Below, piece after piece: positions 7,865 through 18,402 of a stretch of 64,000 nucleotides of DNA. The stretch lies in the IMG/VR virus record IMGVR_UViG_3300032236_001065, positions 17,524 to 81,523 of that record; one strand, given 5' to 3'. Positions within the stretch are counted from its first letter, which is position 1. Each line of letters starts with the position of its first letter. The notes below the pieces were generated by a model. The model saw nothing but the letters and a program-made list of their open reading frames with translations, was not told where the DNA came from and ran no database searches. Origin of the DNA: a virus. A program made the position numbers and the translations under genes.

Positions 7865-8142
7865 ATCTAGCCTCCCTTGAGTCCGAAGTTTTCTTGCTCG
7901 GTCATTGGAAAAATTATGATGAGCTTGAAAGCAACCTGTCGCTAGATGAGTTGATGGCAACATTGAACGCAGCTAGAGATAGAGAACATCGTGAAAGGAA
8001 GTTCCTGGCAGCAATGCAGGGTATTGATCTGGAAGAAGATAAAGAACCAGAAGATATTACAGCGTTGGTAGATGTAAGAACTGCAAGAGACGAAGGCTTT
8101 GGTATAAACGAAGGACTTGGTTTCATGAGTCAGGAAGGGTGA
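7529..8142 (+). CDS. Tail assembly chaperone, frameshifted long form (gpGT-like)
   Basis: A -1 shift at 7825-7831 joins codons 1-101 of the short form to a second frame beginning at 7831, giving about 204 residues. The extension has no stop between 7822 and 8140 and no plausible independent start near the junction. It reads LLGHWKNYDELE, LDELMATLNAARDREHRERKFLAAMQGIDLEED, a pattern typical of the T part of G/GT chaperones. The long form binds both tape measure and tube protein in lambda. The gene ends just before the tape measure start. Confidence 0.85.
7825..7831 (+). other. -1 ribosomal frameshift site CCCAAAC
   Basis: The heptamer C-CCA-AAC fits X-XXY-YYZ in the reading phase of the short chaperone. 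It is 31 nt before the zero-frame stop. No strong stem is obvious just downstream. Confidence 0.8.
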
Positions 8143-8145
8143 TAA

Positions 8146-11100
8146 GTGGCTAATATTCAATTAAAGATTACCGCATTAGGTGATTTTTCAAGCGTTAACA
8201 ATCAACTTAAAGCCCTTCAAACACAGGTACAACTTCTTCAAAAAAGTATTGCTGGTGTCGGATTAGATGCCAGCTTAACAACACAACTTAAAAATGTTCA
8301 AAATGAGTTTAGTAATGCTTTAGTATCTAGCGGTAATTTTACAAAGCAAACAGTACAATTAACTTCTGAAACAGAAAAATTTGGAGCAGCACTTCAAGCT
8401 GGAAAGTTAAAGCTTGGAGATTATTTTAGTATTATTACTGGTCGCTCGGGTGCTGCTCAAAAATCCGTACAAGCACTTGCAGTAGAACAAGTTAAGCTTA
8501 ATAACTCTATTGTCCAACAAGATATTACTAAGCAGGGTGTATATAGTGTATACACACCTACAACCATTAATGCTACTGCAAAAGCAGTTGAACTAGCAGC
8601 CGCCAAACAAAATATATTTAATATTGCTGTTCAGCAAGGATCTCAAAAGCTTATTGATTTTGGTAAGAATACTCAGTGGGCAGGTCGTCAGCTTACTGTT
8701 GGTCTTTCTATGCCAGCCCTGCTTTTTGGTAGCCAAGCTGTTGCAGCTTTTAAGGCAGTAAATACAGAATTAACAAGATTGCAAAGACTTTATGGTGAAG
8801 GTCTTACACCCCCATCACAAGCACAATTAACACAGATCTCTGATCAAGTTATTAAATTGGGCGCACAAGTTGCAACTCAAATGGGTATTGCACAGTCAGA
8901 AACTGTTAAAGTAGCAGCAAACTTTGCAGCTATGGGTAAAGAAGGTCAGAATCTTCTTGATGTAACATATCAAGCACAAAGACTTTCTAAGCTCGGTGCT
9001 ATTGATGCAACACAAGCAACAAACACTATTGTTTCGCTACAAAACGTTTACAAGGTAAGCACTATGGATCTTGCCAACGCAGTTAACTTTATGTCATCTA
9101 TGCAGAAGCAAACCACCATGTCGCTTCAAGATATGACTGATGCAATTCCTCGTGTTGGACCTATCATGGCACAACTTGGTGGTTCATACAAAGACACAGC
9201 AGTTATGCTTCTTGCAATGCGTGAAGCTGGTGTACCAGCAGCCCAAGCCGCTAACGCACTTAAATCAGCATTTGCATCTATCATTGCACCAACTTCAGCC
9301 GCAACAAAAGAGTTTGCATCGTTCGGTATTAACCTAGATAAAATTAAATCATCTGGAACACCAGTACAAATGCTTATGGCTCTGCAGTCAGCTCTTGTAG
9401 GAATAGCTCCACTTGCAAGAGAGCAGTTAATTGAAAAGTTATTTGGTAAGTTCCAGTTTGCTCGTGTGTCAGCACTTCTTGATAACTTTGGAAAAGTAGG
9501 ATCTCAAACACAAAACGCTTTGAAGGTAGCTGGTGCAACAAATGCACAGCTTGCAACTTTGGCGGGACAAGAAATGGCTCAAGCTACAGCTTCTACTACA
9601 GCTAAATGGCAAAGAGCAATAGAAGGACTTAAAGCTTCACTATATCCAATTGGTCAAAAGATTCTTGAAGTAGGAACAAAGATTATGGACTTTGGCCAAA
9701 AGATTGCAGATTTCTTTAATAAGTTACCTGGCCCAATTAAATCAGGTTTAGGAATTTTGCTTACACTTGGAGTTATAGCTGGTCCAGTAATTATGATTAC
9801 TGGTTTGTTTGCTAACTTATTTGGACAAGTAGTAAAGGTTGGATACTCACTACTTGGTGTTATTGATGGAAGTAAAAAGTGGAGAGAATTAATGACTCCC
9901 GCTGGAATTGCTGCAAAGACAGCAACAGATGCATTTCAAACAGGGTTGCTTGAAAATGTTACTGCAGTAGATACCCTTAACGCCGCACTTCAAAGATTGA
10001 TTACAAGTCTTGAAGCAATCAATACTGCAATGAATATATCAACTGGTTCTGCAATAGTTAGTACTGTAGAGGCAGGATTAGCTGGCGGAAAGATACCATT
10101 CAAAGCACCAGGAATGGCTACAGGAGGAGTTGTTCCAGGAACAGGAAACTCAGATAGTTATCCTGCAATGCTCACTCCAGGCGAAGCGGTAATTCCAAAG
10201 AGTGCAGTAGCAGAACATGGACCACTAATCAATGCAATTATATCTGGAAGTTTGCCAGGATATAATGGCGGACTTAGAGCTAATGTAAGACAGCAATATG
10301 GTGGAAACTTTAATTATTTGTCTGAAAGCGGAAATATAAGAAGTTATGCAGATAGAGAAGTAGCACACCTTGATGCTCCAATAGATTTGCCAACAGGTGC
10401 AAGTGAAGAAAATGCAAAAGTTGCGATGTACCATAGAGAAATAAATCAAGGTACAAACAGTGGCATGTCAGCACAGGACTACTTAGATTATTTAAATGGA
10501 CAAACAATGTCTGTAGGCAATGGTGGCAGATTAATGCCAAAGCTAAGAGTCGTTGATGCTGCTGGCAATCCAGCTTCAAGATCAATTACTCATAGTCAAG
10601 AATTGGCATATGGACCAATGGCAACAACTGCAGGTATCACTGATCCAAAACAAAGACAAGCTTTTTATGATGAAATTGATAAAAGAATAAAGGCTTGGTT
10701 AGAGCCTTTGGCTAAAGCTAACAAGCAGATTAAAGATGTCGCAGGACCAGGACAAGAAAGTGCAACACAAGTTGGTCAAATTGTTAATGAAGTATTAAAA
10801 CAACAAAGCTTTGGACAAACTCAAGATGCAATTAGTACTTTGGAAGCACCTCTTGAAACAAGAACTACGGGTAAGGGAAGATCGGGAAGAACTAGAAGAT
10901 TTGTAGGTGGCGATACTAGAATATCTGGTATAGTGTCAAAGATACTAGCTGGAAAAACAGTAACTAAATCTCAAGAAGATACCTTGATGGCATCAGGACT
11001 TATTGATTCAGGAAACTTTTCTAAGCTTGATTCAGAAGCAAGAAAACAACTTGAGATAGAATCTCCTTCCAAAAAGGGAGAAGCTACAGGAAAATCATAT

Positions 11101-13701
11101 GTTTCTGGAGTACAAAAAGGTGTCAAAGAACAAGCACCTGAGTTATGGACTGAAGGCAAAAAAGTTGTTTCATCAATGCATGACGGAATTGAAGAAGGAC
11201 TTAATGGATCTGCAGGTCAATCAAAGATACAGTCAATATTTAGTAGAGCATTCGGTGCTAATTCTCGTCTAGGCGGAATGATGTCTAAATTCTCTGGTAT
11301 GGGAATGATGGGCCGTATGGGTGTTGGTATGGGCATAACAACAGTTTCACAGATGGCTTCACCGCTACTCAGCAAACTTCCTGGTGGTAATTTAATTACA
11401 GATGCAATGTCTGGTGCTGGAATGGGTGCAGGATTTGGACCTTGGGGTATGGCGGCGGGAGCCGCAATAAGCCTTGTAACAGGTGGCATAAAGTCATTAA
11501 TGGCTATGGAAAAACAACATGCTGCAGAATCTAAAGCAGACTTTACATCAAGTGCAGATGCAGTTCAATTCCTAGGTGGTAAAGTTGTTGATACAACATC
11601 TCATCTAAAAGACCTAAATATTGTACTTAATAATCCATCAAGCGGAACTTCAAATGCTGCTAAAGCTTTGGGTGCAAATATAGCATATACAAGCCAGCAG
11701 TTAGACAGCTTTGCTTCAATGGTAAAGAGTTTACCAAAAGATAACTCTCTAGCATTAGTAATTAAACAAGTAAAAGATGCAGGAGATTCAGGATCTGCAG
11801 CAAAAATAGCAGCTGAATTTGCAACACTTAATCAGGCTATTAATAATACAAGTCCTACACAAGCAAAGCAGCTTGAACAATTAATATTAACAGTTGGCGG
11901 TAAAGATGCAAGTGCGGCAAAGCCTCCAGTTGCAAACCAGCTAGATGCAATGAGAGCATCACTAAGTGCCGCATTGCCAAATGGAAAACAATTCTCACAA
12001 GTAATTGGACAAATTACAAGTGCAGCATTAAATGCTAACTCCCTAGATAGCATAAATCTAGCTATAAAAGCAATCGGTTCTTCATCGGCAACTGCCGAAC
12101 AACAAGTAGCGGGACTATTAGGGTACTTCACCCAGCTAGGAAATTCTGGAGCCATAAAGCTTATAACTGCAATGCAAGGACAGGGCGGGTTTAACGGAGG
12201 AGACATACTTAAAACCCTTGCAGCATATCAAGGCGGAGCTAATATTACTTTTGCAACATTGTCAAAAGACCTTAAGTCTGGAGCAATAGATAAAACACTT
12301 ACAGCACAAGAGGATAAAAGAAAGAAAAATGCTAAAGAAATTGCAGGTTTGCAAGATCAACTTAATAAACTGCAAAATGCAAATACATCTGGGCAAATAG
12401 CAAATACAGCTGCAACAAATGCAGGGCTTCCAGCATTAAATCAAAGACAAAAGCTTCTTGATGCAAATCTTAAAAAGCTTCAAGATTTGCAAAAAGCACA
12501 AACTCAAAATACAAATTATGCTACAACAAAAGAAGATCTTAAGAATCAAATTCTTATGGCTCAAGCCACAGGCGATAATCTTAAAGCCCAGTTATTACAG
12601 CAACAACTCATGGGTGCTACAAAAGACTTTAATTTACAAAACAGTGTAGATAAAGCACAACAAGCAGCAGATGCTAATAGATTAGCAATAGATCAAGCAA
12701 ATGCTCAAGCAACTACTTTGCAGACTACTGCACAAAATAATAATACTGCGGCAATAGATGCATTGACTAAAAAAATTGCTGCTTTACAAAATGGTCCGAA
12801 CCCAGGATCAATTAACATGGACTCAACGGCTGGACAAAAAGGCCCAGGTTTGTCAGCATCTGGTTTTGGATCATTAAGTGATTTAAATAAGTTTAAAATT
12901 TCTCCAAGCGTAGGTGCTACATTTACTGGGCAAGATGGAAAGCAATATAAGATTGCTGGTATAAATAAAAATCCAGGAAAAGGCCTTTTGCCAACATTCC
13001 AAGCATATCCAGTTTCAAAAGCAGATGGTGGACACATAACTGGACCAGGATCTTCAACATCTGATTCAATACCAGCAATGCTTTCAAACGGTGAATATGT
13101 AATCAATGCAGGTGCAGTATCACATTATGGTAAGGGAACATTTGATGCTCTTAATGCCCGCCATCTTGCTAAAGGCGGGGTAGCAAGAACTAACTCTTCT
13201 ATTACTTATCACCGTCAACACATGAATAGAATTTCTCGTCACTTTGCTAACGGCGGTATTGTTGATATGTTAATGGGTAATGCCATTGGTAATGCAGAAC
13301 ACCAAATGGGCAGTGCATTAAGTTTCTTGAGTAAAGAAGCCCTTGAAACAGTTGGAATTAGTCCAGCATTAAGATTGTTACAAGGTAAAAAACAAAGTAA
13401 TTGGGATTATTTAGGAGTTGCTTCAATGTTGGCTGGGCCAGCAAAAGGCTTGGGATTAATTCCAAAAGCACTCGGACCTTTGGCAGCTTTGTTAGAAGGC
13501 GCAGATCTTACTCAAAATACATTTGAAGCGGCGGGTAATTTGAAACAAAGTGCAGCTGGGTCAAATCACATATATAATGTAAATGTGAATGTAGCAAAGG
13601 TTGACTCAACAGTGGATATGGAAAAGGCAATTCATGATGCAATGTCCAAGATTGATGCAAAAGCAAAGATGAGTGGTAGAGTAAGCGTGGTGGGTGGATA
13701 A
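8146..13701 (+). CDS. Tape measure protein
   Basis: 1851 residues, GTG start. This is the longest gene in the window. Order: N-terminal coiled coil (about 1-110); a TP901-type tape-measure core (about 200-480, with PPSQAQLTQISDQVIKLG and MSLQDMTDAIPRVGPIMAQLG); hydrophobic segments near 530-575 and 1040-1120; two repeats of a GG-x-PG-x-SDS-PAML-GE-VI motif near 660 and 1630; a Gln/Ala/Asn-rich coiled coil about 1385-1550. It sets tail length and helps deliver DNA through the envelope. At about 0.15 nm per residue the tail would be near 280 nm, an inference from the usual scaling. Confidence 0.95.
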   Translation: MANIQLKITALGDFSSVNNQLKALQTQVQLLQKSIAGVGLDASLTTQLKNVQNEFSNALVSSGNFTKQTVQLTSETEKFGAALQAGKLKLGDYFSIITGRSGAAQKSVQALAVEQVKLNNSIVQQDITKQGVYSVYTPTTINATAKAVELAAAKQNIFNIAVQQGSQKLIDFGKNTQWAGRQLTVGLSMPALLFGSQAVAAFKAVNTELTRLQRLYGEGLTPPSQAQLTQISDQVIKLGAQVATQMGIAQSETVKVAANFAAMGKEGQNLLDVTYQAQRLSKLGAIDATQATNTIVSLQNVYKVSTMDLANAVNFMSSMQKQTTMSLQDMTDAIPRVGPIMAQLGGSYKDTAVMLLAMREAGVPAAQAANALKSAFASIIAPTSAATKEFASFGINLDKIKSSGTPVQMLMALQSALVGIAPLAREQLIEKLFGKFQFARVSALLDNFGKVGSQTQNALKVAGATNAQLATLAGQEMAQATASTTAKWQRAIEGLKASLYPIGQKILEVGTKIMDFGQKIADFFNKLPGPIKSGLGILLTLGVIAGPVIMITGLFANLFGQVVKVGYSLLGVIDGSKKWRELMTPAGIAAKTATDAFQTGLLENVTAVDTLNAALQRLITSLEAINTAMNISTGSAIVSTVEAGLAGGKIPFKAPGMATGGVVPGTGNSDSYPAMLTPGEAVIPKSAVAEHGPLINAIISGSLPGYNGGLRANVRQQYGGNFNYLSESGNIRSYADREVAHLDAPIDLPTGASEENAKVAMYHREINQGTNSGMSAQDYLDYLNGQTMSVGNGGRLMPKLRVVDAAGNPASRSITHSQELAYGPMATTAGITDPKQRQAFYDEIDKRIKAWLEPLAKANKQIKDVAGPGQESATQVGQIVNEVLKQQSFGQTQDAISTLEAPLETRTTGKGRSGRTRRFVGGDTRISGIVSKILAGKTVTKSQEDTLMASGLIDSGNFSKLDSEARKQLEIESPSKKGEATGKSYVSGVQKGVKEQAPELWTEGKKVVSSMHDGIEEGLNGSAGQSKIQSIFSRAFGANSRLGGMMSKFSGMGMMGRMGVGMGITTVSQMASPLLSKLPGGNLITDAMSGAGMGAGFGPWGMAAGAAISLVTGGIKSLMAMEKQHAAESKADFTSSADAVQFLGGKVVDTTSHLKDLNIVLNNPSSGTSNAAKALGANIAYTSQQLDSFASMVKSLPKDNSLALVIKQVKDAGDSGSAAKIAAEFATLNQAINNTSPTQAKQLEQLILTVGGKDASAAKPPVANQLDAMRASLSAALPNGKQFSQVIGQITSAALNANSLDSINLAIKAIGSSSATAEQQVAGLLGYFTQLGNSGAIKLITAMQGQGGFNGGDILKTLAAYQGGANITFATLSKDLKSGAIDKTLTAQEDKRKKNAKEIAGLQDQLNKLQNANTSGQIANTAATNAGLPALNQRQKLLDANLKKLQDLQKAQTQNTNYATTKEDLKNQILMAQATGDNLKAQLLQQQLMGATKDFNLQNSVDKAQQAADANRLAIDQANAQATTLQTTAQNNNTAAIDALTKKIAALQNGPNPGSINMDSTAGQKGPGLSASGFGSLSDLNKFKISPSVGATFTGQDGKQYKIAGINKNPGKGLLPTFQAYPVSKADGGHITGPGSSTSDSIPAMLSNGEYVINAGAVSHYGKGTFDALNARHLAKGGVARTNSSITYHRQHMNRISRHFANGGIVDMLMGNAIGNAEHQMGSALSFLSKEALETVGISPALRLLQGKKQSNWDYLGVASMLAGPAKGLGLIPKALGPLAALLEGADLTQNTFEAAGNLKQSAAGSNHIYNVNVNVAKVDSTVDMEKAIHDAMSKIDAKAKMSGRVSVVGG

Positions 13702-14231
13702 TGTCATATATGCTGAATGCTGGAATTGAAATATCAATAGATAACTCTACTTGGTATAAATTAACTGATGATAATCGTCAACCCATTAAAGTTGCATATG
13801 AAGTTATTGAAAAGACTAACCGCATGGCAGACGGAACACTCCGCCGATATGTTATTGCAAGAAAACATAAAATAACTGCATCTTGGCAAAATGTCTGGAG
13901 CAAAACATCTTTATCTACAGATAAAAATTATGCGGGAGCATGGATGAAATCATTCTATGAAGCCAATGTCTTTATCCCAATTTATGTAAGATTAACAATA
14001 GCTTCTGCAAATACTCAGAATATAAATACTACAAACGGATTTATTCCTACAGAAACAATTGCAACAGCAGATGTATATACAAATGGAGATACATATGTGC
14101 CATCATATGTTGCAAATAGTTCTGGCAACATGACATACAACGTCTTTATAACATCATTTGATTATGAAGTTTTAAAGCGTAATAAAGATTTTGACTTGGT
14201 AAACATTAATATAGAGTTTACGGAGATCTAA
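13701..14231 (+). CDS. Distal tail-like protein
   Basis: 176 residues, beta-rich. Its start overlaps the tape measure stop (TAATG). Position directly after the tape measure gene is that of distal tail (Dit) or first baseplate proteins, which form the hub linking the tube to fibres. Motifs such as GIEISIDNSTWYKLTDD and FITSFDYEVLKRNKDFDLV fit a beta-sandwich hub. The family call rests mainly on gene order. Confidence 0.6.
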   Translation: MSYMLNAGIEISIDNSTWYKLTDDNRQPIKVAYEVIEKTNRMADGTLRRYVIARKHKITASWQNVWSKTSLSTDKNYAGAWMKSFYEANVFIPIYVRLTIASANTQNINTTNGFIPTETIATADVYTNGDTYVPSYVANSSGNMTYNVFITSFDYEVLKRNKDFDLVNINIEFTEI

Positions 14232-17200
14232 TGCTAGGTACATCAACAATTCAACAATACTTCGCATCTGGAGATTCACATTATGTGCTCCCGCAAGTTT
14301 CACTTGAGTGGAACTATAATCTTTTCTATGCTCCATATGTCACAACAAACGGGGCGGGAACAACAATAGTTCCTACTGGAACATGGTCAAATGGACCATC
14401 AACATCTAATGCAGGTAGAATAACAACAGTATTTCAAGCAGATACATCACAGACTACCAGATCATGCTATCTGTTTAGTACAACATCAGGATCAAATTCA
14501 TCTACACTAACTATATCTAATTTAACAAACACAACCAATACATACAAGATTACTTTCTATGCAAAGGTTGATAGAGATGCAACTGTAAAGCTTTCAGCGT
14601 TAGCAATGATTGATTATCATAGAGCACACTCAGTATCACAAGATATTGATAGTGTTACATGGACTAAGTTTGAGGTTTACTTAAGTTCCCGCCCAACACA
14701 AACACCATATTCAAGCCCGACACTTTCTCTGCATCATTCAGCAACTGATGGTACATCTACTTATGGAATTTTGATTGATCAACTTGAAATGCATCAAACA
14801 ACAGACTTTGAATATCAGTATGGAAACCTATGGACTACATACTCTCCTTTTCATGCGTTTAGACCAGGAGAAAGCTTTGTTCCTTCGGGTAATGCTCTTG
14901 TTCAGCATCCATCAAACTTCAGACAAATAAAATATGATTTCCAGACCAGCTACTATGATTTTAATAATCAAACAATGCCAGTAAGTCCAGTTGTATATCA
15001 CCCAACTCTGCTGGCAACAGATACTTCAAATCCAGTATATAAAAACGGTTTCTTATCAGAATGGTCTCAGTATAAATATTTTGTAGCAGATTCAACAACC
15101 CCATCTTTGACTGGAATATATGATAAAACTCTTAATACAAATAAAATTGTAATAAAGTTTAATCTTTCATATGCAAACCCATCAAGCTTTACTGTAAATT
15201 TATCAAATAATACAAATTCAAGCGGAACATATACTAATAGCTATACAACAAGTGTTAACCTAACTAATGCAGATATTGATAGTTCAGGCACTTGCATTTT
15301 GTACCTTCAGGTTGACGGATCTTGGAAATCAGCCGCTGCTGGTGGATCATGGTCAGTTACACCACAGTTTGATTTTAATGGTGTAGTTAGATTTGGTGGT
15401 AATAACGGAGCTTCAGCTGTAAAACAAATTAATCAAATTACAGTGACGCAAAATTCAGCAAACTTAAATGCATACTATTCTTCAAAGTCGTCTTCAACAA
15501 ACGCTACCATTATAACTAACAATCCAGATAAAACAACAACCACAAACCCTGGAACAACGTTTGATGAAACTGCTCAAATGAAAAGAATGCAAGTCATTGA
15601 AGTATCTCCTAGACTAGAGATTGATGTTACATACTTCACCATGTCAGTTGATACGAATGCTCAGCTTGATAATAAAATGAACCCACTTCCAATTTCCGCT
15701 ATATCTTCAAATATGGCAACTATCACACTTTCAAATGTGCCTCTAACAGTAAGTAGCCAAGTTCTAACATTGTTTTCAAATAACTCATCAAGTTCAATAT
15801 TGAAAGGCTTGTTTAGAAATTATGTTAAATGCTATGTGAACTATGTTATTAAGGATACAGTTGCAGGAGCAACATCTTCAGATAAATTTATACCAGGCGG
15901 AGTATTCTATGTTGATACCTGGGATGGTAAAGATATTGAAAAAACTGTAATAACTGCATATGACAGCACAAAGTATTTGCAGCTTGCACAGCCTACAGAC
16001 TATGTTTCACAATCAGAAGATGCTTTTAGACTTATAAGTAACATACTAGATTTTGCAGGATTCACAGACTATAACTATGACGAGCTTAGAAGAGTGTGTA
16101 GATCAACCGTAAAGCTATCAGATGGAACTATAAAAAATAGTACAGCACCATTAAAGATGAGATATTTTTATGTTGATGGAACTCAGCAAAAGGTTTTTGA
16201 TGTGCTTAGAGAAATTTTTGAAGTCTATCAAATAGCCGCATATATAGATTCATATGGTGTAATGAGATTTATTAACGTTGATGGAATTTTTGATCCATCA
16301 AATAAGATTAATATGCTTCTACATGATAATAAAACTTCACAATCAATCAGCACCGCAAATGGATATGCAAATAACCTTACTGTTGATAGCAATATTGTAC
16401 AAGATACATATACTGAAACAGTTAAAACTAAAGTAGGAAAAGCAACACTTACCTATAAAACACCTCAAGTTGTTAAGACTTTAAAAGCAGATCAGTCACT
16501 TCTCAATGATAATCTTTATGTAAATGTTCCACCAACATATCAGACTTCAGCAAATGTTATTTGGGATTCAACTATTGATGAATCAACTACCTATAATCAC
16601 CTAGCAGAGACAATGGATCTAACTGCTACTAAATTTAGAGTGCCAGATAATGAAGCAACGGCAGCAACAGGTGCAGTGAATTTTAATTCATATGGAATAG
16701 ATCACGACGGATTTGGAATTATTGAAGGTGAGATTGTAAGCTTTAAATACAAAGAATTTTTGTTCTCTACACCAGCAGGAAATCAAATAAGATCAATTGC
16801 AAACTCTTCAGACTTTGCCGCCCAATTTGCAGAAGTAGTTGAGCAGACGGGAACTAATAGTGATATTACAGTTACAAGAACTGGGTACATCACAAACGTA
16901 GATAGAGGACTATTTAATACTCCCGTAAGAAATCACGTTAAGATGTCAACGCTAAACGATATACAGCAAAAATTTGATACTTCTGCTGCAACAGCTATCT
17001 CTATTCGCAACGGAGATTTGATGCTGACATCAAACTCTGGAGAAATATCAAAGATAACATGCTTAGACCCATATTCAACAAATGGATCACTTAATGATTA
17101 TAAAACTTTTTCAACTAAAATTTTGATGGGTGCTAATGCAGGATCTTCTGGGGTATATCCGACGGGAACTAAGATGGGTCTTGTCATGCACAATACTTCC

Positions 17201-18364
17201 AACCAGCCTAGTATGTATGTATCAATAACACAGCAAAAAGATTCAAAAGGAAATGATCAATATTTACTTTCAGCAACATCTGATGGAACTACAAACTTAC
17301 TTATTCCAACAATGCCACATGTAGATGTAACTAATATTATAAAAGCTCAAGGAACGCTTTATGATATCAATTCTCCATTCTCAGAATATAGTAAGTATAT
17401 TAATCTTAAAGTAGTTATAAAAGACCCTACACAATCTTCATCAAATCCTAATGCACTTTCACCAAATGCTTTTGAAATATTTATTAATAGATCAAGAGTG
17501 CCAATTCATACATCTATAACTACTCCGCCAAACACCAGTGGAAAATTTGGTGTATTTGTATCTGGAACTTCTGCAGCAGTAAAATTTGCTGAGGTTTATG
17601 CAACCCAAAGTTGCATAGATGATCAAAATATATTTTATCATTATCAATTGCCTTGGTTTGCTGAAAAGATTGCAAGTAATAAAAAGATTCTTGAAATTAG
17701 TTACATAGTACAGCCAAGCCCAGTAATTATTGGAATAAACTACTATGACATTAAAGATGCCCAAGCACCTTCCCTAGATGCATTCCCATTAAAACTTATG
17801 TACGATTGGTACTATATTGTTGATCCATCAGCTCCGCTTGTTGTAAATACAAATACAACAACACCTAATCTTCCTTCAATACAGGTTGATGAATATGCAC
17901 TTAATTATTCACCAGTCTACCATTCTGGGTTCAGAAGTAGATTTGCAATTGTTAACTGCTCCCCGTCCCAAGTCTGGATTAAAAAAGCAGCAGATACAAT
18001 TAATAAAATCAATGTTGATTTTAGCTTAGTTACCGATACTCTCATCACCTTGGGCCCAGATGTCACTATTGAAAAAGTTTTTGATGAGGCAAATATAAAT
18101 GAAGTGGTTGATATAACCTCAAGCTGGGTACAAGATAAAAATACTGCAACTTCAATTTTAAGAACTATATACCGTGCTTTGGACGGGTTTTCAAGAGACA
18201 CTACAATATCAATCTATGGAAACCCATTATTTGAAATTGGCGATATTGTAACCATTAATTATGGCCTAAAGAACATAACTGGGCAAAAATATTTTGTACA
18301 AGGCGTAGAGCAAATTTTTGATACAGGCTTAACAACATTGCTTACTTTAAATCAGATTGGCTGA
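14231..18364 (+). CDS. Large minor tail protein with carbohydrate-binding-like N-terminus
   Basis: 1377 residues, starting one base inside the previous stop. Residues about 35-200 look like a jelly-roll carbohydrate-binding module (NTYKITFYAKVDRDATVKLSA, then TSTYGILIDQLEMHQ). A second similar beta segment lies near 290-400. Residues about 455-700 resemble the tail-hub/Tal type (YVDTWDGKDIEKTVITAYDS; FEVYQIAAYIDSYGVMRF), and the C-terminal part holds further hub-like beta domains. It likely forms the tail tip that contacts the cell surface. Lysin motifs are not visible. Confidence 0.7.
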   Translation: MLGTSTIQQYFASGDSHYVLPQVSLEWNYNLFYAPYVTTNGAGTTIVPTGTWSNGPSTSNAGRITTVFQADTSQTTRSCYLFSTTSGSNSSTLTISNLTNTTNTYKITFYAKVDRDATVKLSALAMIDYHRAHSVSQDIDSVTWTKFEVYLSSRPTQTPYSSPTLSLHHSATDGTSTYGILIDQLEMHQTTDFEYQYGNLWTTYSPFHAFRPGESFVPSGNALVQHPSNFRQIKYDFQTSYYDFNNQTMPVSPVVYHPTLLATDTSNPVYKNGFLSEWSQYKYFVADSTTPSLTGIYDKTLNTNKIVIKFNLSYANPSSFTVNLSNNTNSSGTYTNSYTTSVNLTNADIDSSGTCILYLQVDGSWKSAAAGGSWSVTPQFDFNGVVRFGGNNGASAVKQINQITVTQNSANLNAYYSSKSSSTNATIITNNPDKTTTTNPGTTFDETAQMKRMQVIEVSPRLEIDVTYFTMSVDTNAQLDNKMNPLPISAISSNMATITLSNVPLTVSSQVLTLFSNNSSSSILKGLFRNYVKCYVNYVIKDTVAGATSSDKFIPGGVFYVDTWDGKDIEKTVITAYDSTKYLQLAQPTDYVSQSEDAFRLISNILDFAGFTDYNYDELRRVCRSTVKLSDGTIKNSTAPLKMRYFYVDGTQQKVFDVLREIFEVYQIAAYIDSYGVMRFINVDGIFDPSNKINMLLHDNKTSQSISTANGYANNLTVDSNIVQDTYTETVKTKVGKATLTYKTPQVVKTLKADQSLLNDNLYVNVPPTYQTSANVIWDSTIDESTTYNHLAETMDLTATKFRVPDNEATAATGAVNFNSYGIDHDGFGIIEGEIVSFKYKEFLFSTPAGNQIRSIANSSDFAAQFAEVVEQTGTNSDITVTRTGYITNVDRGLFNTPVRNHVKMSTLNDIQQKFDTSAATAISIRNGDLMLTSNSGEISKITCLDPYSTNGSLNDYKTFSTKILMGANAGSSGVYPTGTKMGLVMHNTSNQPSMYVSITQQKDSKGNDQYLLSATSDGTTNLLIPTMPHVDVTNIIKAQGTLYDINSPFSEYSKYINLKVVIKDPTQSSSNPNALSPNAFEIFINRSRVPIHTSITTPPNTSGKFGVFVSGTSAAVKFAEVYATQSCIDDQNIFYHYQLPWFAEKIASNKKILEISYIVQPSPVIIGINYYDIKDAQAPSLDAFPLKLMYDWYYIVDPSAPLVVNTNTTTPNLPSIQVDEYALNYSPVYHSGFRSRFAIVNCSPSQVWIKKAADTINKINVDFSLVTDTLITLGPDVTIEKVFDEANINEVVDITSSWVQDKNTATSILRTIYRALDGFSRDTTISIYGNPLFEIGDIVTINYGLKNITGQKYFVQGVEQIFDTGLTTLLTLNQIG

Positions 18365-18386
18365 TTTATAGCTAAAATGCTATAAT
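18357..18386 (+). promoter_or_regulatory. Promoter of the fibre genes
   Basis: TTGGCT (18357-18362), an 18-bp spacer and TGCTATAAT (-10 at 18381-18386). The -35 overlaps the end of the preceding gene. AGGAGA precedes the ATG at 18403. Confidence 0.65.
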
Positions 18387-18402
18387 TTAAGTTAGGAGAA
18401 AT

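Noticed and set aside
11832-13106. Minus-strand ORFs of 124 and 133 codons inside the tape measure gene
   Set aside because: No ribosome site or promoter; low-complexity mirror sequences of the tape measure gene.
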